Shown here: positions 24,648-33,274 of the stretch, one piece after another
Numbering within the stretch: the first letter of the stretch is position 1
Layout of the letters: the number at the start of each line of letters is the position of its first letter
Source of the DNA: an uncultured Marinococcus sp.
GTDB taxonomy: Bacteria; Bacillota; Bacilli; Bacillales; Marinococcaceae
Reading direction: 5' to 3'
NCBI RefSeq assembly: GCF_947493875.1
Contig: NZ_CANLSU010000012.1
Location: 1 to 48,924 of the forward strand
Length of the DNA stretch: 48,924 nt
Translations under genes and position numbers: made by a program
Notes under the pieces: generated by a model
Database searches by the model: none
What the model was told of the DNA's origin: nothing
Seen by the model: the letters and a program-made list of their open reading frames with translations, nothing else

Positions 24648-24692
24648 AACAAGCATTTCGGATTCGGAAGAACCGGAAATGCTTGTTTTTTT
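24648..24692 (+). terminator. Terminator of the phosphoesterase-HIT-GrpB operon
   Basis: AACAAGCATTTC pairs with GAAATGCTTGTT (12 bp), followed by seven T's, about 25 bases after the GrpB stop. Confidence 0.9.
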
Positions 24693-24746
24693 AATGCTAC
24701 TAGATAATCATGATTATGTTAAGAATGGATAGGGAGTAAAAATATC

Positions 24747-24777
24747 AGACCGAAAAGCATAAACGATTTTTCGGTCT
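24747..24777 (-). terminator. Terminator of the LysR gene
   Basis: AGACCGAAAA and TTTTCGGTCT form a 10-bp stem just beyond the LysR stop; the minus-strand tail is GATATTTTTA. Confidence 0.75.
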
Positions 24778-24783
24778 TTCTCC

Positions 24784-25647
24784 CTATATTGATGCTTGCA
24801 TCGAATGAATAAACGCCTGCATCGCTGGGGTCAGATGCTTATCTTTGTGCCAGCATATCGATACCTGAAGGGGGGCCAATGCCGGTGTTAGCGGAAACGA
24901 TTGAAGCTCTCCCGTGTGCAATTCATCCTTAACGACCAGGCGGGGGAGGAGGGAAGCTCCCAGGCCGGCCAACAGGCACTGCTTAATGGCTTCTGCACTT
25001 GGCAGTTCTACGGTGGTTGTATGCTCATACGCTTGATGGCGAAGGAGGTGTTCAAACACCGGACGCCAGCTGCAGGCATGACTGGTCATCAGCATCAGAT
25101 CGGAGAGACTCGAATGCTCTTTTGTTGTGGAGGAAGCCTGAACCAGCTGAAGCGGCTCATCGGCTAAGGCACGAACCGTTAATTCAGGCGGATGCCAGTC
25201 CGGGGATTCTATCAGTAACGCCAGATCATACATGCCTTGCTGCAACTGTTCGGGAATACGGAGGTAATCAACGCCTGTGACCGTAGGGAAGATCTCTGGA
25301 TAATCGGATAAAAATACCCGCAAGCTGGTGGGGAGCCAATAACTCATCATGGTATCGGTGACCCCGATCGTCAACGGACCAGCCGGTGTTTGGTTGTCTT
25401 GAACCATCTCGTAGGCCTGTCGGTGACGACGGACCAGATCCAGTGCATACGGATAAAAACGGTGACCACTGGTGGTCAGCAAGACCGTTTTGCCCAGCCG
25501 ATCGAACAGGTTGACTCGCAGCTCGTCCTCGAGCCGCCGAATGTGGGCAGTGATGGAGGACTGGGCGTAACCCAGGCGATCGGCTGCTCGTTGAAATCCA
25601 TGTTCCTGTACGACCGTGATAAAGGAAACCAATTGACGATATTCCAT
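24784..25647 (-). CDS. LysR-family transcriptional regulator
   Basis: A 287-residue regulator with TAGGAGG seven bases before the ATG at 25647. The N-terminal winged helix is standard: MEYRQLVSFITVVQEHGFQ, RAADRLGYAQSSITAHIRRL, EDELRVNLFDRLGKTVLLT. The effector domain begins GPLTIGVTDTMMSYWLP. It is divergent from the NAD(P)H oxidoreductase gene, the usual arrangement in which a LysR protein activates its neighbour. A/T-rich dyads around 25660-25730, including ATCGATA repeats, are probable binding sites. Confidence 0.92.
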   Translation of the reverse strand: MEYRQLVSFITVVQEHGFQRAADRLGYAQSSITAHIRRLEDELRVNLFDRLGKTVLLTTSGHRFYPYALDLVRRHRQAYEMVQDNQTPAGPLTIGVTDTMMSYWLPTSLRVFLSDYPEIFPTVTGVDYLRIPEQLQQGMYDLALLIESPDWHPPELTVRALADEPLQLVQASSTTKEHSSLSDLMLMTSHACSWRPVFEHLLRHQAYEHTTTVELPSAEAIKQCLLAGLGASLLPRLVVKDELHTGELQSFPLTPALAPLQVSICWHKDKHLTPAMQAFIHSMQASI

Positions 25648-25758
25648 ATATATCCTCCTATCGATAATTATGATCGTTTGAACGAAAAACATTCATTTTA
25701 CCTATCGATAGTTTATCGCTATCCTTAACAGGAAGCAATATAACAAGGAGGAAGCAAG

Positions 25759-26331
25759 ATGAATATTTTAGTCACGGTCGCCCACCCCAGGGAGGAATCA
25801 CTAACGTTTTCACTGATGCATGCGCTGCTTCGGGGATTAGCCGATGCCGGCCACACCACAGAAGTGTTAGATCTTTATCGGAGTAATTTTTCTCCGGTCC
25901 TGGAGGAAGTAGACGAGCCAGCGTGGAATCAGGAGAACCAAACCTATTCCCGAAAAGTGGATGAAGAAATGCAGCGGATGAATCGCCATGACGCCCTCGT
26001 ATATGTGTTTCCTTTATGGTGGTGGAGCATGCCGGCCATGTTGAAGGGGTACATTGACAGGGTCTGGAATTACGGGTGTGCGTATGGACCGTCCCGACTG
26101 CCGCATCAAAAGGTGTTATGATTAACAATTGCCGGTGCTCCCCAGGAGCGATTTGAAAAACGACACTATGATCGCATGATGGAGCATTATTTCAACGTCG
26201 GTTTGGCTAATTACGTCGGCATCTGCGAGTCCCAATTTCATCTATTAGTGCAGGGGATCGATCCTTCTGCAGAGCATGTGGACCATCTCCTGCAGGAAGC
26301 ATACGATCAGGGACGAAATTTTGATTCATGA
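25759..26331 (+). pseudogene. Flavodoxin-fold NAD(P)H oxidoreductase interrupted by one in-frame TGA
   Basis: The first 120 residues are a good NQO1/KefF-type (Flavodoxin_2) reductase: MNILVTVAHPREESLTFSLM, DLYRSNFSPVL and the FMN/active-site segment VYVFPLWWWSMPAMLKGYID. After ...LPHQKVL a TGA occurs at 26119-26121, and the same frame then continues LTIAGAPQERFEKRHYDRMM to a second TGA at 26329-26331, giving a normal-length protein of about 190 residues. The expected residue at the TGA is Trp (family form KVLWLxTAG-like), so a TGG-to-TGA change is likely. Either the gene is inactivated, or UGA is partly read through. AAGGAGGAAG precedes the ATG; it is divergent from the LysR regulator. Confidence 0.85.
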
Positions 26332-26519
26332 TTTCAATCATATAGACAAATGGTCGAAAAAATTTTCTTGTTGAAAGCCTTTCGTGTGCGTAAAAAAAGA
26401 GAACCAACTTGTTTTCCCGCTGGCTCTTGAAAGAGCTGCCATCCGGTAGTGGATAGATCCTTTAATAAAGATTTTATGTCTGGGTGCAATGTACATTACT
26501 ATACGTTAAAAATATTAAA

Positions 26520-26553
26520 AGCACCGTTCTCCTTAAGAAAAGGGAACGGTGCT
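26520..26553 (-). terminator. Terminator of the MDR gene
   Basis: AGCACCGTTCTCC and GGGAACGGTGCT pair across a short loop, with TTTTAATATTTTT following on the minus strand, eleven bases beyond the stop at 26564. Confidence 0.9.
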
Positions 26554-26563
26554 ACAGTTACTT

Positions 26564-27598
26564 TTATTTGAAAGGACCTTCCAGAACTACTTTGCCAATT
26601 GTACTTCCCTTTTGAATCTGATTGTAAGCTTCCTTCAACGTTTCCACTGAAATAGGGTGAAGGGTTTTCGTTACTGTGGAGTGGATTTTCCCAGCCTCCA
26701 CCCAATCGGCCAGCTCGTTCAACAGGCTATGCTGCTGCACCATATCCGCCGTCTGGAAAAGAGAGCGGGTGAACATCAATTCAAAAACGAAAGTGACACT
26801 TTTGCTGAACAGCGCCGTGTCCAACGGTTTTTCAGTCGGCAGAATAGAACAAATTTTTCCCTGCGGCAAAATAACGTTTGCCATTTCTGCCATATGATCA
26901 TCGACATTATTTAAACAGAAGATGTATTCAACACCATTCAGGCCAAGATTCTCCAGCTGGGGGCCAAACGGCTCGTGATGATTGATGGTTTGATCTGCAC
27001 CATGGTCTTTAACCCACTCTACCGTTTCAGAACGGGAGGCAGTGCCAATGACTGTTAGTCCGGCCAGTTTGGCAATTTGTACAGCAATAGAGCCTACTCC
27101 GCCTGCGGCCCCGATAATGAGAATGCTCTTCCCAGCATTTTCAGCAGCGTCTTTTGAAATGCCCAGACGGTCAAAAAATGCTTCATACGCAGTAATGCTG
27201 GTCAGAGGCAGAGAAGCAGCTTGAGGGAAATCAAGATTTTTTGGCTTCCTTCCTACGAGTCGCTCATCCACCAGATGAAATTCGCTTTGGCCGCCCGGAC
27301 GATCGGTCGCCCCGGCATAAAATACCTCGTCCCCTTCTTTAAATAGCGAACTGTCTTCACCAGTCGCTACAACAACTCCTGCAACATCACGGCCAACCAC
27401 TGTAAATGAATCATCATCTTCCTGTTTTCCGTCACGTGTCCGAATATCAGTCGGATTACCGGATATCGCTTTTACTTCTATAAGTAGATCGTGTCCTGCT
27501 GGTGTCGGCTTCTCCTGCTCTATCTGTTCAAAATCAGGTGCCCCTTCTTTAGAGCCCGGCTTATAAAATCCAAAGGTTTTCATTGTTTCCGACTTCAT
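26564..27598 (-). CDS. MDR zinc-type alcohol dehydrogenase-like protein
   Basis: A 344-residue medium-chain reductase. The N-domain shows VVGRDVAGVVVATGED, and the nucleotide-binding motif is KSILIIGAAGGVGSIAVQIA (about residues 151-170), followed by VIGTASRSETVEWVKDHGAD, where basic residues after the beta-2 strand suggest NADP. Zinc-binding cysteines are absent. It matches the 'zinc-type alcohol dehydrogenase-like' group of Firmicutes (YogA-like). The start at 27598 uses AAAGGAGAGG; a second ATG at codon 6 is possible. Alone between terminator and the argS remnant. Confidence 0.88.
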   Translation of the reverse strand: MKSETMKTFGFYKPGSKEGAPDFEQIEQEKPTPAGHDLLIEVKAISGNPTDIRTRDGKQEDDDSFTVVGRDVAGVVVATGEDSSLFKEGDEVFYAGATDRPGGQSEFHLVDERLVGRKPKNLDFPQAASLPLTSITAYEAFFDRLGISKDAAENAGKSILIIGAAGGVGSIAVQIAKLAGLTVIGTASRSETVEWVKDHGADQTINHHEPFGPQLENLGLNGVEYIFCLNNVDDHMAEMANVILPQGKICSILPTEKPLDTALFSKSVTFVFELMFTRSLFQTADMVQQHSLLNELADWVEAGKIHSTVTKTLHPISVETLKEAYNQIQKGSTIGKVVLEGPFK

Positions 27599-27869
27599 TT
27601 CAAATCGCCTCTCCTTTAATGCATGTATTATTGAGAAAACACTATTTTTATACTACACATTGGAGTCAGATCTTACAAAATATTGGATTTTGAAAGCTGT
27701 AATCTCTATCTACCGCCACTCAGAAAAAATATTGTACTTACTTATAGTGCTTATTAACTTCCGATAAGGGCCGTTATGTTTACAGTAATTAATACAAAGT
27801 AATTGTTTAAATCAAATTTTATTTTAAGAATGATTTTTTCATCTTTCACGTATATATTTCATCATTATT

Positions 27870-28085
27870 AAATCATAGTTGGGGAAGATGAGAGTAATTA
27901 TGCGAACGCTCTGCATCGACTCAGGGGCGGTGGAAGGTTGGAAGACAGCGCATGATGAAGCGTACTTTGGTGGAACGATCTGAAAGCAAAAAGGGGCCGT
28001 CGGGTCATGGGCAAGAAGGTTCTTCGGAACAAGTGAAGTAGTACCGCGGGTGATATTTCGTCTCTAATCAGAGGCGGAATTTTTT
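27870..28085 (+). ncRNA. Degenerate arginine T-box leader
   Basis: The T-box layout is retained: a stem I with GATGAA-GCG-TACTT in which the proposed Arg specifier is CGU (27961-27963), the T-box core ACCGCGGG (28043-28050) and a terminator CGTCTCT/AGAGGCG with T-tail (28059-28085). The UGGU that pairs with the tRNA acceptor end in the intact copy is UAGU here (28039-28042), which should abolish recognition of the CCA end. It probably no longer regulates. Confidence 0.8.
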
Positions 28086-28110
28086 ATGCTTTATTTAGAA
28101 AGACAAGCAG

Positions 28111-28229
28111 ATGAGGCAATATAAAAAGCAGTATGCCGAAGCCATTATAATCCACATTCAGCACATGTTGGAGGTGAAGGAGGCCCAGACGTTAATTGAA
28201 AAACCAAAATATGACGGACCGGGAGAACC
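28111..28229 (+). pseudogene. argS 5' fragment
   Basis: The frame reads MRQYKKQYAEAIIIHIQHML and continues EVKEAQTLIEKPKYDGPG, matching the first ~38 residues of the intact ArgS at 43158 (MMEYEKQYAEAILPHIQHVL). Homology stops at the GEP/GDL boundary and no further ArgS sequence follows. The ribosome site is lost. Protein-level changes outnumber what a recent duplication would give, so the copy is old. Confidence 0.88.
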
Positions 28230-28558
28230 TACTAATAATCACAATGATATAAAGTACAGAAAAAAGAAAAAATTATTTTTCCATAAGGAAAGGACCAACA
28301 AATCATAGCACTACATCTGCTTCTGAAACCGGTCGATGTCGCTATTCTGCGGGTCTTGACTGTAGGTTTACTGCTGACTAATTGGATAAAGAAGGCGATA
28401 TTCCTCTCCGTTCTGGACCCGCCTGGCCCATTACTTGATTGGTGATACGTTCTTAATGCCGAAGGTAGCCATGAGTAAGTGCCGGGTTGCTCTATCTTTC
28501 TTCCCATTTGTTCCAAAGGACTTCCCGTTTCACTTCTGCTGGATATCTTCGTTTCTTT
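28230..28558. other. Interval without a supported gene
   Basis: A short plus-strand stretch around 28296-28443 can be read as hydrophobic (ALHLLLKPVDVAILRVL), possibly a remnant of another protein, but it has no start or ribosome site. Nothing else in this stretch is defensible. Confidence 0.45.
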
Positions 28559-28653
28559 TCTCCCATAAGAAAAACACCTCGATCTGTCGATCCTACTACG
28601 AATACGACGTGAGAGGTGCTTTTATCTGTTTTCTTTATTTAGGTTACTTCATT
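28559..28653. repeat. Dispersed hairpin repeat, copy 2
   Basis: About three-quarters identical to 13943-14037 in the same orientation. On the minus strand AGCACCTCTC pairs with the later GATCGAGGTGTT region around an inner CGTCG/CGACAG stem, ending in a T-run (GGTGTTTTTCTTATGG). It begins right at the stop of the histidine kinase gene, so it may serve as its terminator, as copy 1 does for the DUF4870-like gene. Confidence 0.7.
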
Positions 28654-30074
28654 CACTCCGGAAGAATGTCTTTGATTTGATAGTCGGTAAATGGAAAATA
28701 GATATAGAAAACAGTTCCTTTTCCTATTTCACTTTTCACGTCGATGGTTCCCCCGTGTAGATGAACCAGTTGCTTCACAATGGTAAGACCAAGACCGAAT
28801 CCTTTCCCTGCTGCACCACTGCGCGAATCATCCTCCTTGTAAAAACGTTCCCATATCATTTCCAGCGTCTTAGCACTCATCCCTATGCCTTCGTCCGCTA
28901 TTTCGAACATAGTGCCTTCAGAAAAAGGAAAAGCATGGAGAGAAACGGTGCCTTGAGAAGTGAACTGCAAGCTGTTTTTAGTAATATTCAATAGAACCTG
29001 TAGAAGCCTGTCATAATCAGCGTAAACTGATACGTCTGATTTAATGTCGGACACTAGCTGAATATTCTTTTGGGCGGCTTCTTCGGTGAAATGATCTTTC
29101 ACGGTCTGTAGAACGTCTGCTGCAGGCATCCATTCCTTTTTGAGGTCAATTTGATTAGAACGTATTTTTTCGTAATCGAGATTATCATTCACAAGTCGCG
29201 TCAGGCGGTTTGTTTCTTTTCCTGCAAGCTCAAGTCCTCTACTGTAGCCAGAAGCATCTATCATCCCGCTTTGAATACCTTCAATAATGCCGTTTATGGT
29301 AGTAAGCGGTGTGCGCATCTCATGAGCTACATCCGCCATGAATTGTCTTCTGCGGCTTTCAAGCTGTTTAATTTCCTCTCTGGATACCTGGAGTTTTTCC
29401 GCCATATAATGAAAATCACGTGATAAATCCCCGATTTCATCCAAAGAAGACTCCGGGACTTCGACCTTGTAATCTCCGCTTGCAATCCGATTTGCTGCGG
29501 TCTGCAGGCGCTTGATGCGTTTGACATGGAGTCTGGCAAGCAGCCAGCTCACAAGTCCGGAAACGAGAAAGGCAACCAGGGCTGTCCATAAAAGCATCTG
29601 GTTAATTTGACGAATAATCTCAGCTGTGCCGCTCACGGGAGAAGTTAAAATAATCCCTCCCGCAAACGAATCACCTTGAAAATTTGGAATAATAACAATC
29701 GTCGACGTTTGATTAAAACGTTTGTCATCACGACGGACTTCAATGGTTTCTCCCTGCTGCAGTCGATCAAGTTCGCTGTCACTCAGACGGAGAGGGGGAG
29801 CATTTGTACCGCTGGTAGGGTGAGTTGCATTAAACTGCTGATCAAACACACTGAAGCGAATGTTTTGGGACGCTAGCAATTCGTCAGAGTTACTAAGCTG
29901 TGCAGACGACTTGTCACGTAAAATAGCATCGCCGTAATCATTCAATTCATCGACTTTGTAATCATAAATAAATTGTTCTACATAATAAGTGAATGCTGGC
30001 GTTAGAATGAGAAACGCCAACAGCAGGATACCGATGTGACTGGCGAGCAATTGGTAAACGTATTTAATTTTCAT
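28653..30074 (-). CDS. Sensor histidine kinase
   Basis: A membrane-bound kinase of about 473 residues. The start at 30074 is taken because it overlaps the upstream regulator stop; an ATG at 30086 is possible. Counting from the 30086 ATG, two TM segments at about 13-35 and 163-186 enclose an extracytoplasmic sensor of some 125 residues; then a HAMP domain (RLHVKRIKRLQTAANRI), the phosphoacceptor His255 in FMADVAHEMRTPLTTI, the N box NITKNSLQF, and ATP-lid motifs DEGIGMS and GKGFGLGLTIV. It phosphorylates the regulator encoded immediately upstream. The neighbouring ABC transporter suggests sensing of cell-envelope agents or peptides. Confidence 0.93.
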   Translation of the reverse strand: MKIKYVYQLLASHIGILLLAFLILTPAFTYYVEQFIYDYKVDELNDYGDAILRDKSSAQLSNSDELLASQNIRFSVFDQQFNATHPTSGTNAPPLRLSDSELDRLQQGETIEVRRDDKRFNQTSTIVIIPNFQGDSFAGGIILTSPVSGTAEIIRQINQMLLWTALVAFLVSGLVSWLLARLHVKRIKRLQTAANRIASGDYKVEVPESSLDEIGDLSRDFHYMAEKLQVSREEIKQLESRRRQFMADVAHEMRTPLTTINGIIEGIQSGMIDASGYSRGLELAGKETNRLTRLVNDNLDYEKIRSNQIDLKKEWMPAADVLQTVKDHFTEEAAQKNIQLVSDIKSDVSVYADYDRLLQVLLNITKNSLQFTSQGTVSLHAFPFSEGTMFEIADEGIGMSAKTLEMIWERFYKEDDSRSGAAGKGFGLGLTIVKQLVHLHGGTIDVKSEIGKGTVFYIYFPFTDYQIKDILPE

Positions 30075-30766
30075 TGCGTTTCCCATTCGTCAAATTTATA
30101 GCCGACGCCCCAGACCGTGTGCAGATAGTCATTGGCCTCAGTACTAATTTTTTTGCGCAGTCGTTTCATGTGTACGTCCACCGTCCGCTCGTCGCCGATG
30201 AATTGATACCCCCACACTCGTTCAATCAACTGTTCACGGGAAAAAACCTGCTTGGGACGGGCAACAAAAAAAGATAGCAACTCAAATTCTTTTGGGGTTA
30301 AATTATTTATCGACTGCCCGTCCAATCGAACTTCACGAGTAGAGAGGTTGATGTAAAAATGACGGCTCTCGAGAACAGAAGTGGAAGGATCCGCTGCCGG
30401 CTTTTTTTCGGCTCTTCTTGTCACAGCCCGTATTCTGGCCATTAATGCTAGAGGACTGAACGGCTTTGTCACATAATCATCTGCGCCAAACTCAAAGCCG
30501 AGGACCTGGTCCGACTCAGAATCCTTAGCTGTAAGCATGATAATAGGCACTTCATTTCCGCTTTCCCGGATAGAACGACAAAGGGTGATGCCGTCCATTC
30601 CCGGCAGCATCCAGTCGATGATCAGCAGATCCCACTCCTGCTGCTGGGACATTTTATATCCTTCGGATCCATTGAATACAAATGTTCCGCGTATATTTTC
30701 TTTCAGGAAAAAAAGCTCGAGCATAGAGCTTACACTTTCATTATCTTCCACCACAAGTACATCCAT
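30071..30766 (-). CDS. OmpR/PhoB-family response regulator
   Basis: A 231-residue regulator; the ATG at 30766 follows GAGGAG by ten bases, while the earlier ATG at 30790 has no ribosome site. The receiver domain holds the acidic pair VVEDNE, phosphoacceptor Asp51 in LLIIDWMLPGMDG, the switch Thr in IIMLTAKDS, and Lys in YVTKPFSP. The C-terminal winged helix reads LTPKEFELLSFFVARP and GDERTVDVHMKRLRKKI. It overlaps the kinase gene by four bases and is divergent from an ABC transporter it probably controls. Confidence 0.94.
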   Translation of the reverse strand: MDVLVVEDNESVSSMLELFFLKENIRGTFVFNGSEGYKMSQQQEWDLLIIDWMLPGMDGITLCRSIRESGNEVPIIMLTAKDSESDQVLGFEFGADDYVTKPFSPLALMARIRAVTRRAEKKPAADPSTSVLESRHFYINLSTREVRLDGQSINNLTPKEFELLSFFVARPKQVFSREQLIERVWGYQFIGDERTVDVHMKRLRKKISTEANDYLHTVWGVGYKFDEWETQ

Positions 30767-30807
30767 ATGAGCATTACTCCTCTTTTTCATATATCAGCTA
30801 TCCCTAA

Positions 30808-30867
30808 TTTATAGGGGACTTCCTTTCAGGTGCAAGGAAATTTATCAGATGTATAAAAAGTTTATAC
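30808..30867. promoter_or_regulatory. Divergent promoter region with palindrome
   Basis: For the regulator gene (minus) TTGCAC (30830-30835) and TATAAA (30808-30813) are 16 bases apart. Between the two operons lies the perfect palindrome GTATAAA-AAG-TTTATAC (30851-30867), upstream of the transporter gene, a plausible binding site for a regulator dimer. Confidence 0.55.
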
Positions 30868-30957
30868 CTTTGACTTTGTCCTGTCATAGTTTTTTCATAT
30901 TTGTTATTTATATTTGTCGATGAGCAGGTTAGAAAAAATACGAGGAGGCAGATACAT

Positions 30958-32382
30958 ATGCGTGTATGGAAAAGAGCGTTGCTCAGTATGAAGGAAAAGA
31001 AAGGAAAAACACTGATGCAACTATTGATATTTACCGTTATCTGCGTGCTGATCCTGTCAGGTCTATCAGTCAAAACGGCGGCAAATGCATCAGCAGACTT
31101 AGCTAAAGAATCCCTGGGAGGAGAAGTCACACTTGCAGTGGACCGGGAAGCAGCGATGGAAGAAGGTGGAGGAAACGGGCCGCCGGAAATAGCTAGCTCT
31201 CCCGTAGCAGTAGAAGAAGCTGAAACAATCGCGGAGCTTGAACAGGTGCGCGGATACAATTATCTAACGTCGACATTAGCTGAAGCTGCCGATTTTGACG
31301 CGGTGGAAGAAAGTAGCGACACTTCGGAAAGCGCGGAGGAGGGAGCTGGCTTCGGAGGCGGAGGAATGATGCAGGGAGATGTAAGCCTGCAGGGTGTTCT
31401 TTATTCGGATGCTGTTGATGATTTTATGAACGGGGATGCTTCCCTAGTTGAGGGACGGCATATTACGAAAGAAGATCAAGGTAGTCAGGTAGCGATGATT
31501 GAAGAAACCCTTGCCGAAGCGAATGATTTAGAAACTGGGGATACTATCTCATTGGAAAGTACAGAAGAAGATGCTAGCACAGAGGTGGAAATCATAGGTG
31601 TCTACGAATCGGGCAGCACTACAAGCTCTTCAAACCCCGGTATGAACATTGCAGCACAGGATCCATCGAATACTATTTATCTTCCTTATACAGAAGTGAA
31701 TACGTTAACCGGGGAAGAAGCGACGGTCGATAGTGCGGTTTATTATTTGAACGACGCAGAGGAGGCCGAAGCCTTTACCGCAGACGCAGAAGAAGCCAGT
31801 GACCTGGACTTCGATACGTATGCGTTGACTTCAAATATTTCTTTGTATGAGCAGATGATTGGACCAATCGAAAATGTAGCTTCGTTTTCCACGAATATTG
31901 TTTATATCGTTACGGCCGCAGGGGCTTCCATTCTTGGTTTGATTGTCATGCTGTCCATCCGTGAGCGAAAATACGAAATGGGCGTTCTGATGGCCATTGG
32001 GGAGAAAAAATCGAGATTGGCCGGCCAGTTTCTGGCGGAGATTTTAATCGTTGCTGCTGTCGCTGTAGGGCTTTCTGTTTTAATCGGCAATGTAGTCGCA
32101 GATCAATTGGGTACACAGCTGTTGGAGCAGCAGGTGAGCGCTACAGAAAATACTGAAACTTCACCGGAATCCTTCGGACCCCCTGGTGGCATGGGTGAAG
32201 GCAATGCCGGTATGGGAGGAGAACAGGCAGAAGTAGTGGATAGTCTGGATGTGAGTGTGACCTGGTCAGATATCGGTGTGCTTGCTGGATTAGGTGGTCT
32301 GATTGCGGTAGTGGCTGCTCTGCTCCCGTCTGTTTCTATCCTGCGTATGCAGCCGAAGCAAATACTAACCAAACAGGAATAG
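30958..32382 (+). CDS. FtsX/MacB-family ABC transporter permease
   Basis: A 474-residue permease with CGAGGAGG before the ATG at 30958. Residues 18-42 form the first TM segment; a large acidic extracytoplasmic domain (about 45-315) with glycine/methionine-rich stretches (EGAGFGGGGMMQGDVSLQGV) follows; three further segments occur at about 318-340, 363-387 and 442-463. The ERKYEMGVLMAIGEKKSR motif after TM2 is the coupling region of MacB/FtsX permeases. It pairs with the ATPase gene ten bases downstream. Such mechanotransmitter pairs export or sense peptides, antibiotics or lipoproteins. Confidence 0.9.
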   Translation: MRVWKRALLSMKEKKGKTLMQLLIFTVICVLILSGLSVKTAANASADLAKESLGGEVTLAVDREAAMEEGGGNGPPEIASSPVAVEEAETIAELEQVRGYNYLTSTLAEAADFDAVEESSDTSESAEEGAGFGGGGMMQGDVSLQGVLYSDAVDDFMNGDASLVEGRHITKEDQGSQVAMIEETLAEANDLETGDTISLESTEEDASTEVEIIGVYESGSTTSSSNPGMNIAAQDPSNTIYLPYTEVNTLTGEEATVDSAVYYLNDAEEAEAFTADAEEASDLDFDTYALTSNISLYEQMIGPIENVASFSTNIVYIVTAAGASILGLIVMLSIRERKYEMGVLMAIGEKKSRLAGQFLAEILIVAAVAVGLSVLIGNVVADQLGTQLLEQQVSATENTETSPESFGPPGGMGEGNAGMGGEQAEVVDSLDVSVTWSDIGVLAGLGGLIAVVAALLPSVSILRMQPKQILTKQE

Positions 32383-32392
32383 GAGGAGCATT

Positions 32393-33085
32393 ATGGAAAA
32401 AATTATCAATCTAGAGCATGTGGGATACTGGTACAATGAAAATGAAGAGAACAAGGTGTTATCGGACATAACGGTTGGTTTCGAACGGGGGCGTTTTTAC
32501 GCCATTACTGGTCCCTCAGGTGCCGGGAAAACCACATTGCTGTCCATATTAAGTGGTCTCGATGTGCCGAAGCAGGGGGAAGTACAGTGGGAAGAAATAA
32601 ATATTCAGCAAATTGGTCTGCAGAAGTTTCGAAGCCAGTATGTATCGATGGTTTTTCAAGGATACAATCTGCTGCCATATATGACTGCGCTTCAGAATGT
32701 CCGCACAGCGATGGACATTACAGGAAACCGGCCACGTAAAGAGCGCCGGGCGTTGGCCTTGGAACAACTCGAACGCGTAGGGTTGAGCAGGGACCAGGCA
32801 TTGCAGAAGGTACTCACGTTAAGTGGAGGACAACAGCAGCGAACGGCAATAGCGCGAGCACTGTCATGCGAAACAGAAGTGATTATTGCAGATGAGCCGA
32901 CGGGAAATCTTGACGAAAAAACCGCTGAAGAGATTATTAATATCTTTAAGTATTTGGCATTTAAAGAACGAAAATGTGTGATTTTAGTGACCCATGATCC
33001 TTCTGTGGCAGAAAAAGCAGACGTACGTGTGCAACTGGCCAAAGGTCACCTTCAAGTAAATGAAAAAAATTCATTATCTATATAA
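32393..33085 (+). CDS. ABC transporter ATP-binding protein (MacB/LolD type)
   Basis: A 230-residue ATPase with GGAGGAGC before the ATG. Walker A is GPSGAGKT at 40-47, the Q-loop VFQGYNLLPYMTAL around 88-101, the signature LSGGQQQR at 143-150, Walker B VIIADEPT at 163-170, and the switch VTHDPSVAEKAD near the end. It belongs to the MacB/LolD/BceA class that partners FtsX-like permeases. It forms an operon with the permease and lies opposite a two-component system, an arrangement typical of envelope-stress or antimicrobial-peptide detoxification modules. Confidence 0.93.
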   Translation: MEKIINLEHVGYWYNENEENKVLSDITVGFERGRFYAITGPSGAGKTTLLSILSGLDVPKQGEVQWEEINIQQIGLQKFRSQYVSMVFQGYNLLPYMTALQNVRTAMDITGNRPRKERRALALEQLERVGLSRDQALQKVLTLSGGQQQRTAIARALSCETEVIIADEPTGNLDEKTAEEIINIFKYLAFKERKCVILVTHDPSVAEKADVRVQLAKGHLQVNEKNSLSI

Positions 33086-33092
33086 TGTTAAG

Positions 33093-33224
33093 ATGATGGA
33101 TTTGAACAGATATTTCGAGGAACGGCTGCGCCACCGTGGTAGTGATGTTGAAAATGATCACGGCACTTTTATGATGAGAGCCAACAATGATATTCCTTTT
33201 AGGAGACAAAGCAAATTAGATTAA
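33093..33224 (+). other. 43-codon open frame, possible gene remnant
   Basis: MMDLNRYFEERLRHRGSDVE continues NDHGTFMMRANNDIPFRRQS to a TAA. Codon composition looks protein-like, but there is no clear ribosome site. It lies between the ABC operon and the IS1182 copy. It may be the tail of a gene displaced by the IS. No family is recognised. Confidence 0.3.
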
Positions 33225-33274
33225 TGGAGCCGTCATTCCGATTGATAATAGCTTTACAGCAGTATAAAAAGCAG

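Larger units (their letters stand above)
27822..28229 (+). repeat. Decayed duplicate of the argS promoter, T-box and 5' coding region
   Basis: This segment aligns along its length with 42856-43275. Shared features are the promoter region, the stem I sequence, the GGAAGAAGGTTCTTCGGAACA-like antiterminator region, ACCGCGGG, the terminator hairpin and the first codons of argS. Copy 1 lacks about 12 bases in the central loop. Its -35 equivalent reads ATGATT instead of TTGATT, and the ribosome site reads AGAAAG instead of AGGAGG. It is therefore a degenerate partial duplicate. Confidence 0.88.

Noticed and set aside
26370-26440. Possible hairpin AGAGAACCAAC/GCTGGCTCTT as a terminator
   Set aside because: The pairing is broken by mismatches, and no gene on the matching strand ends there.
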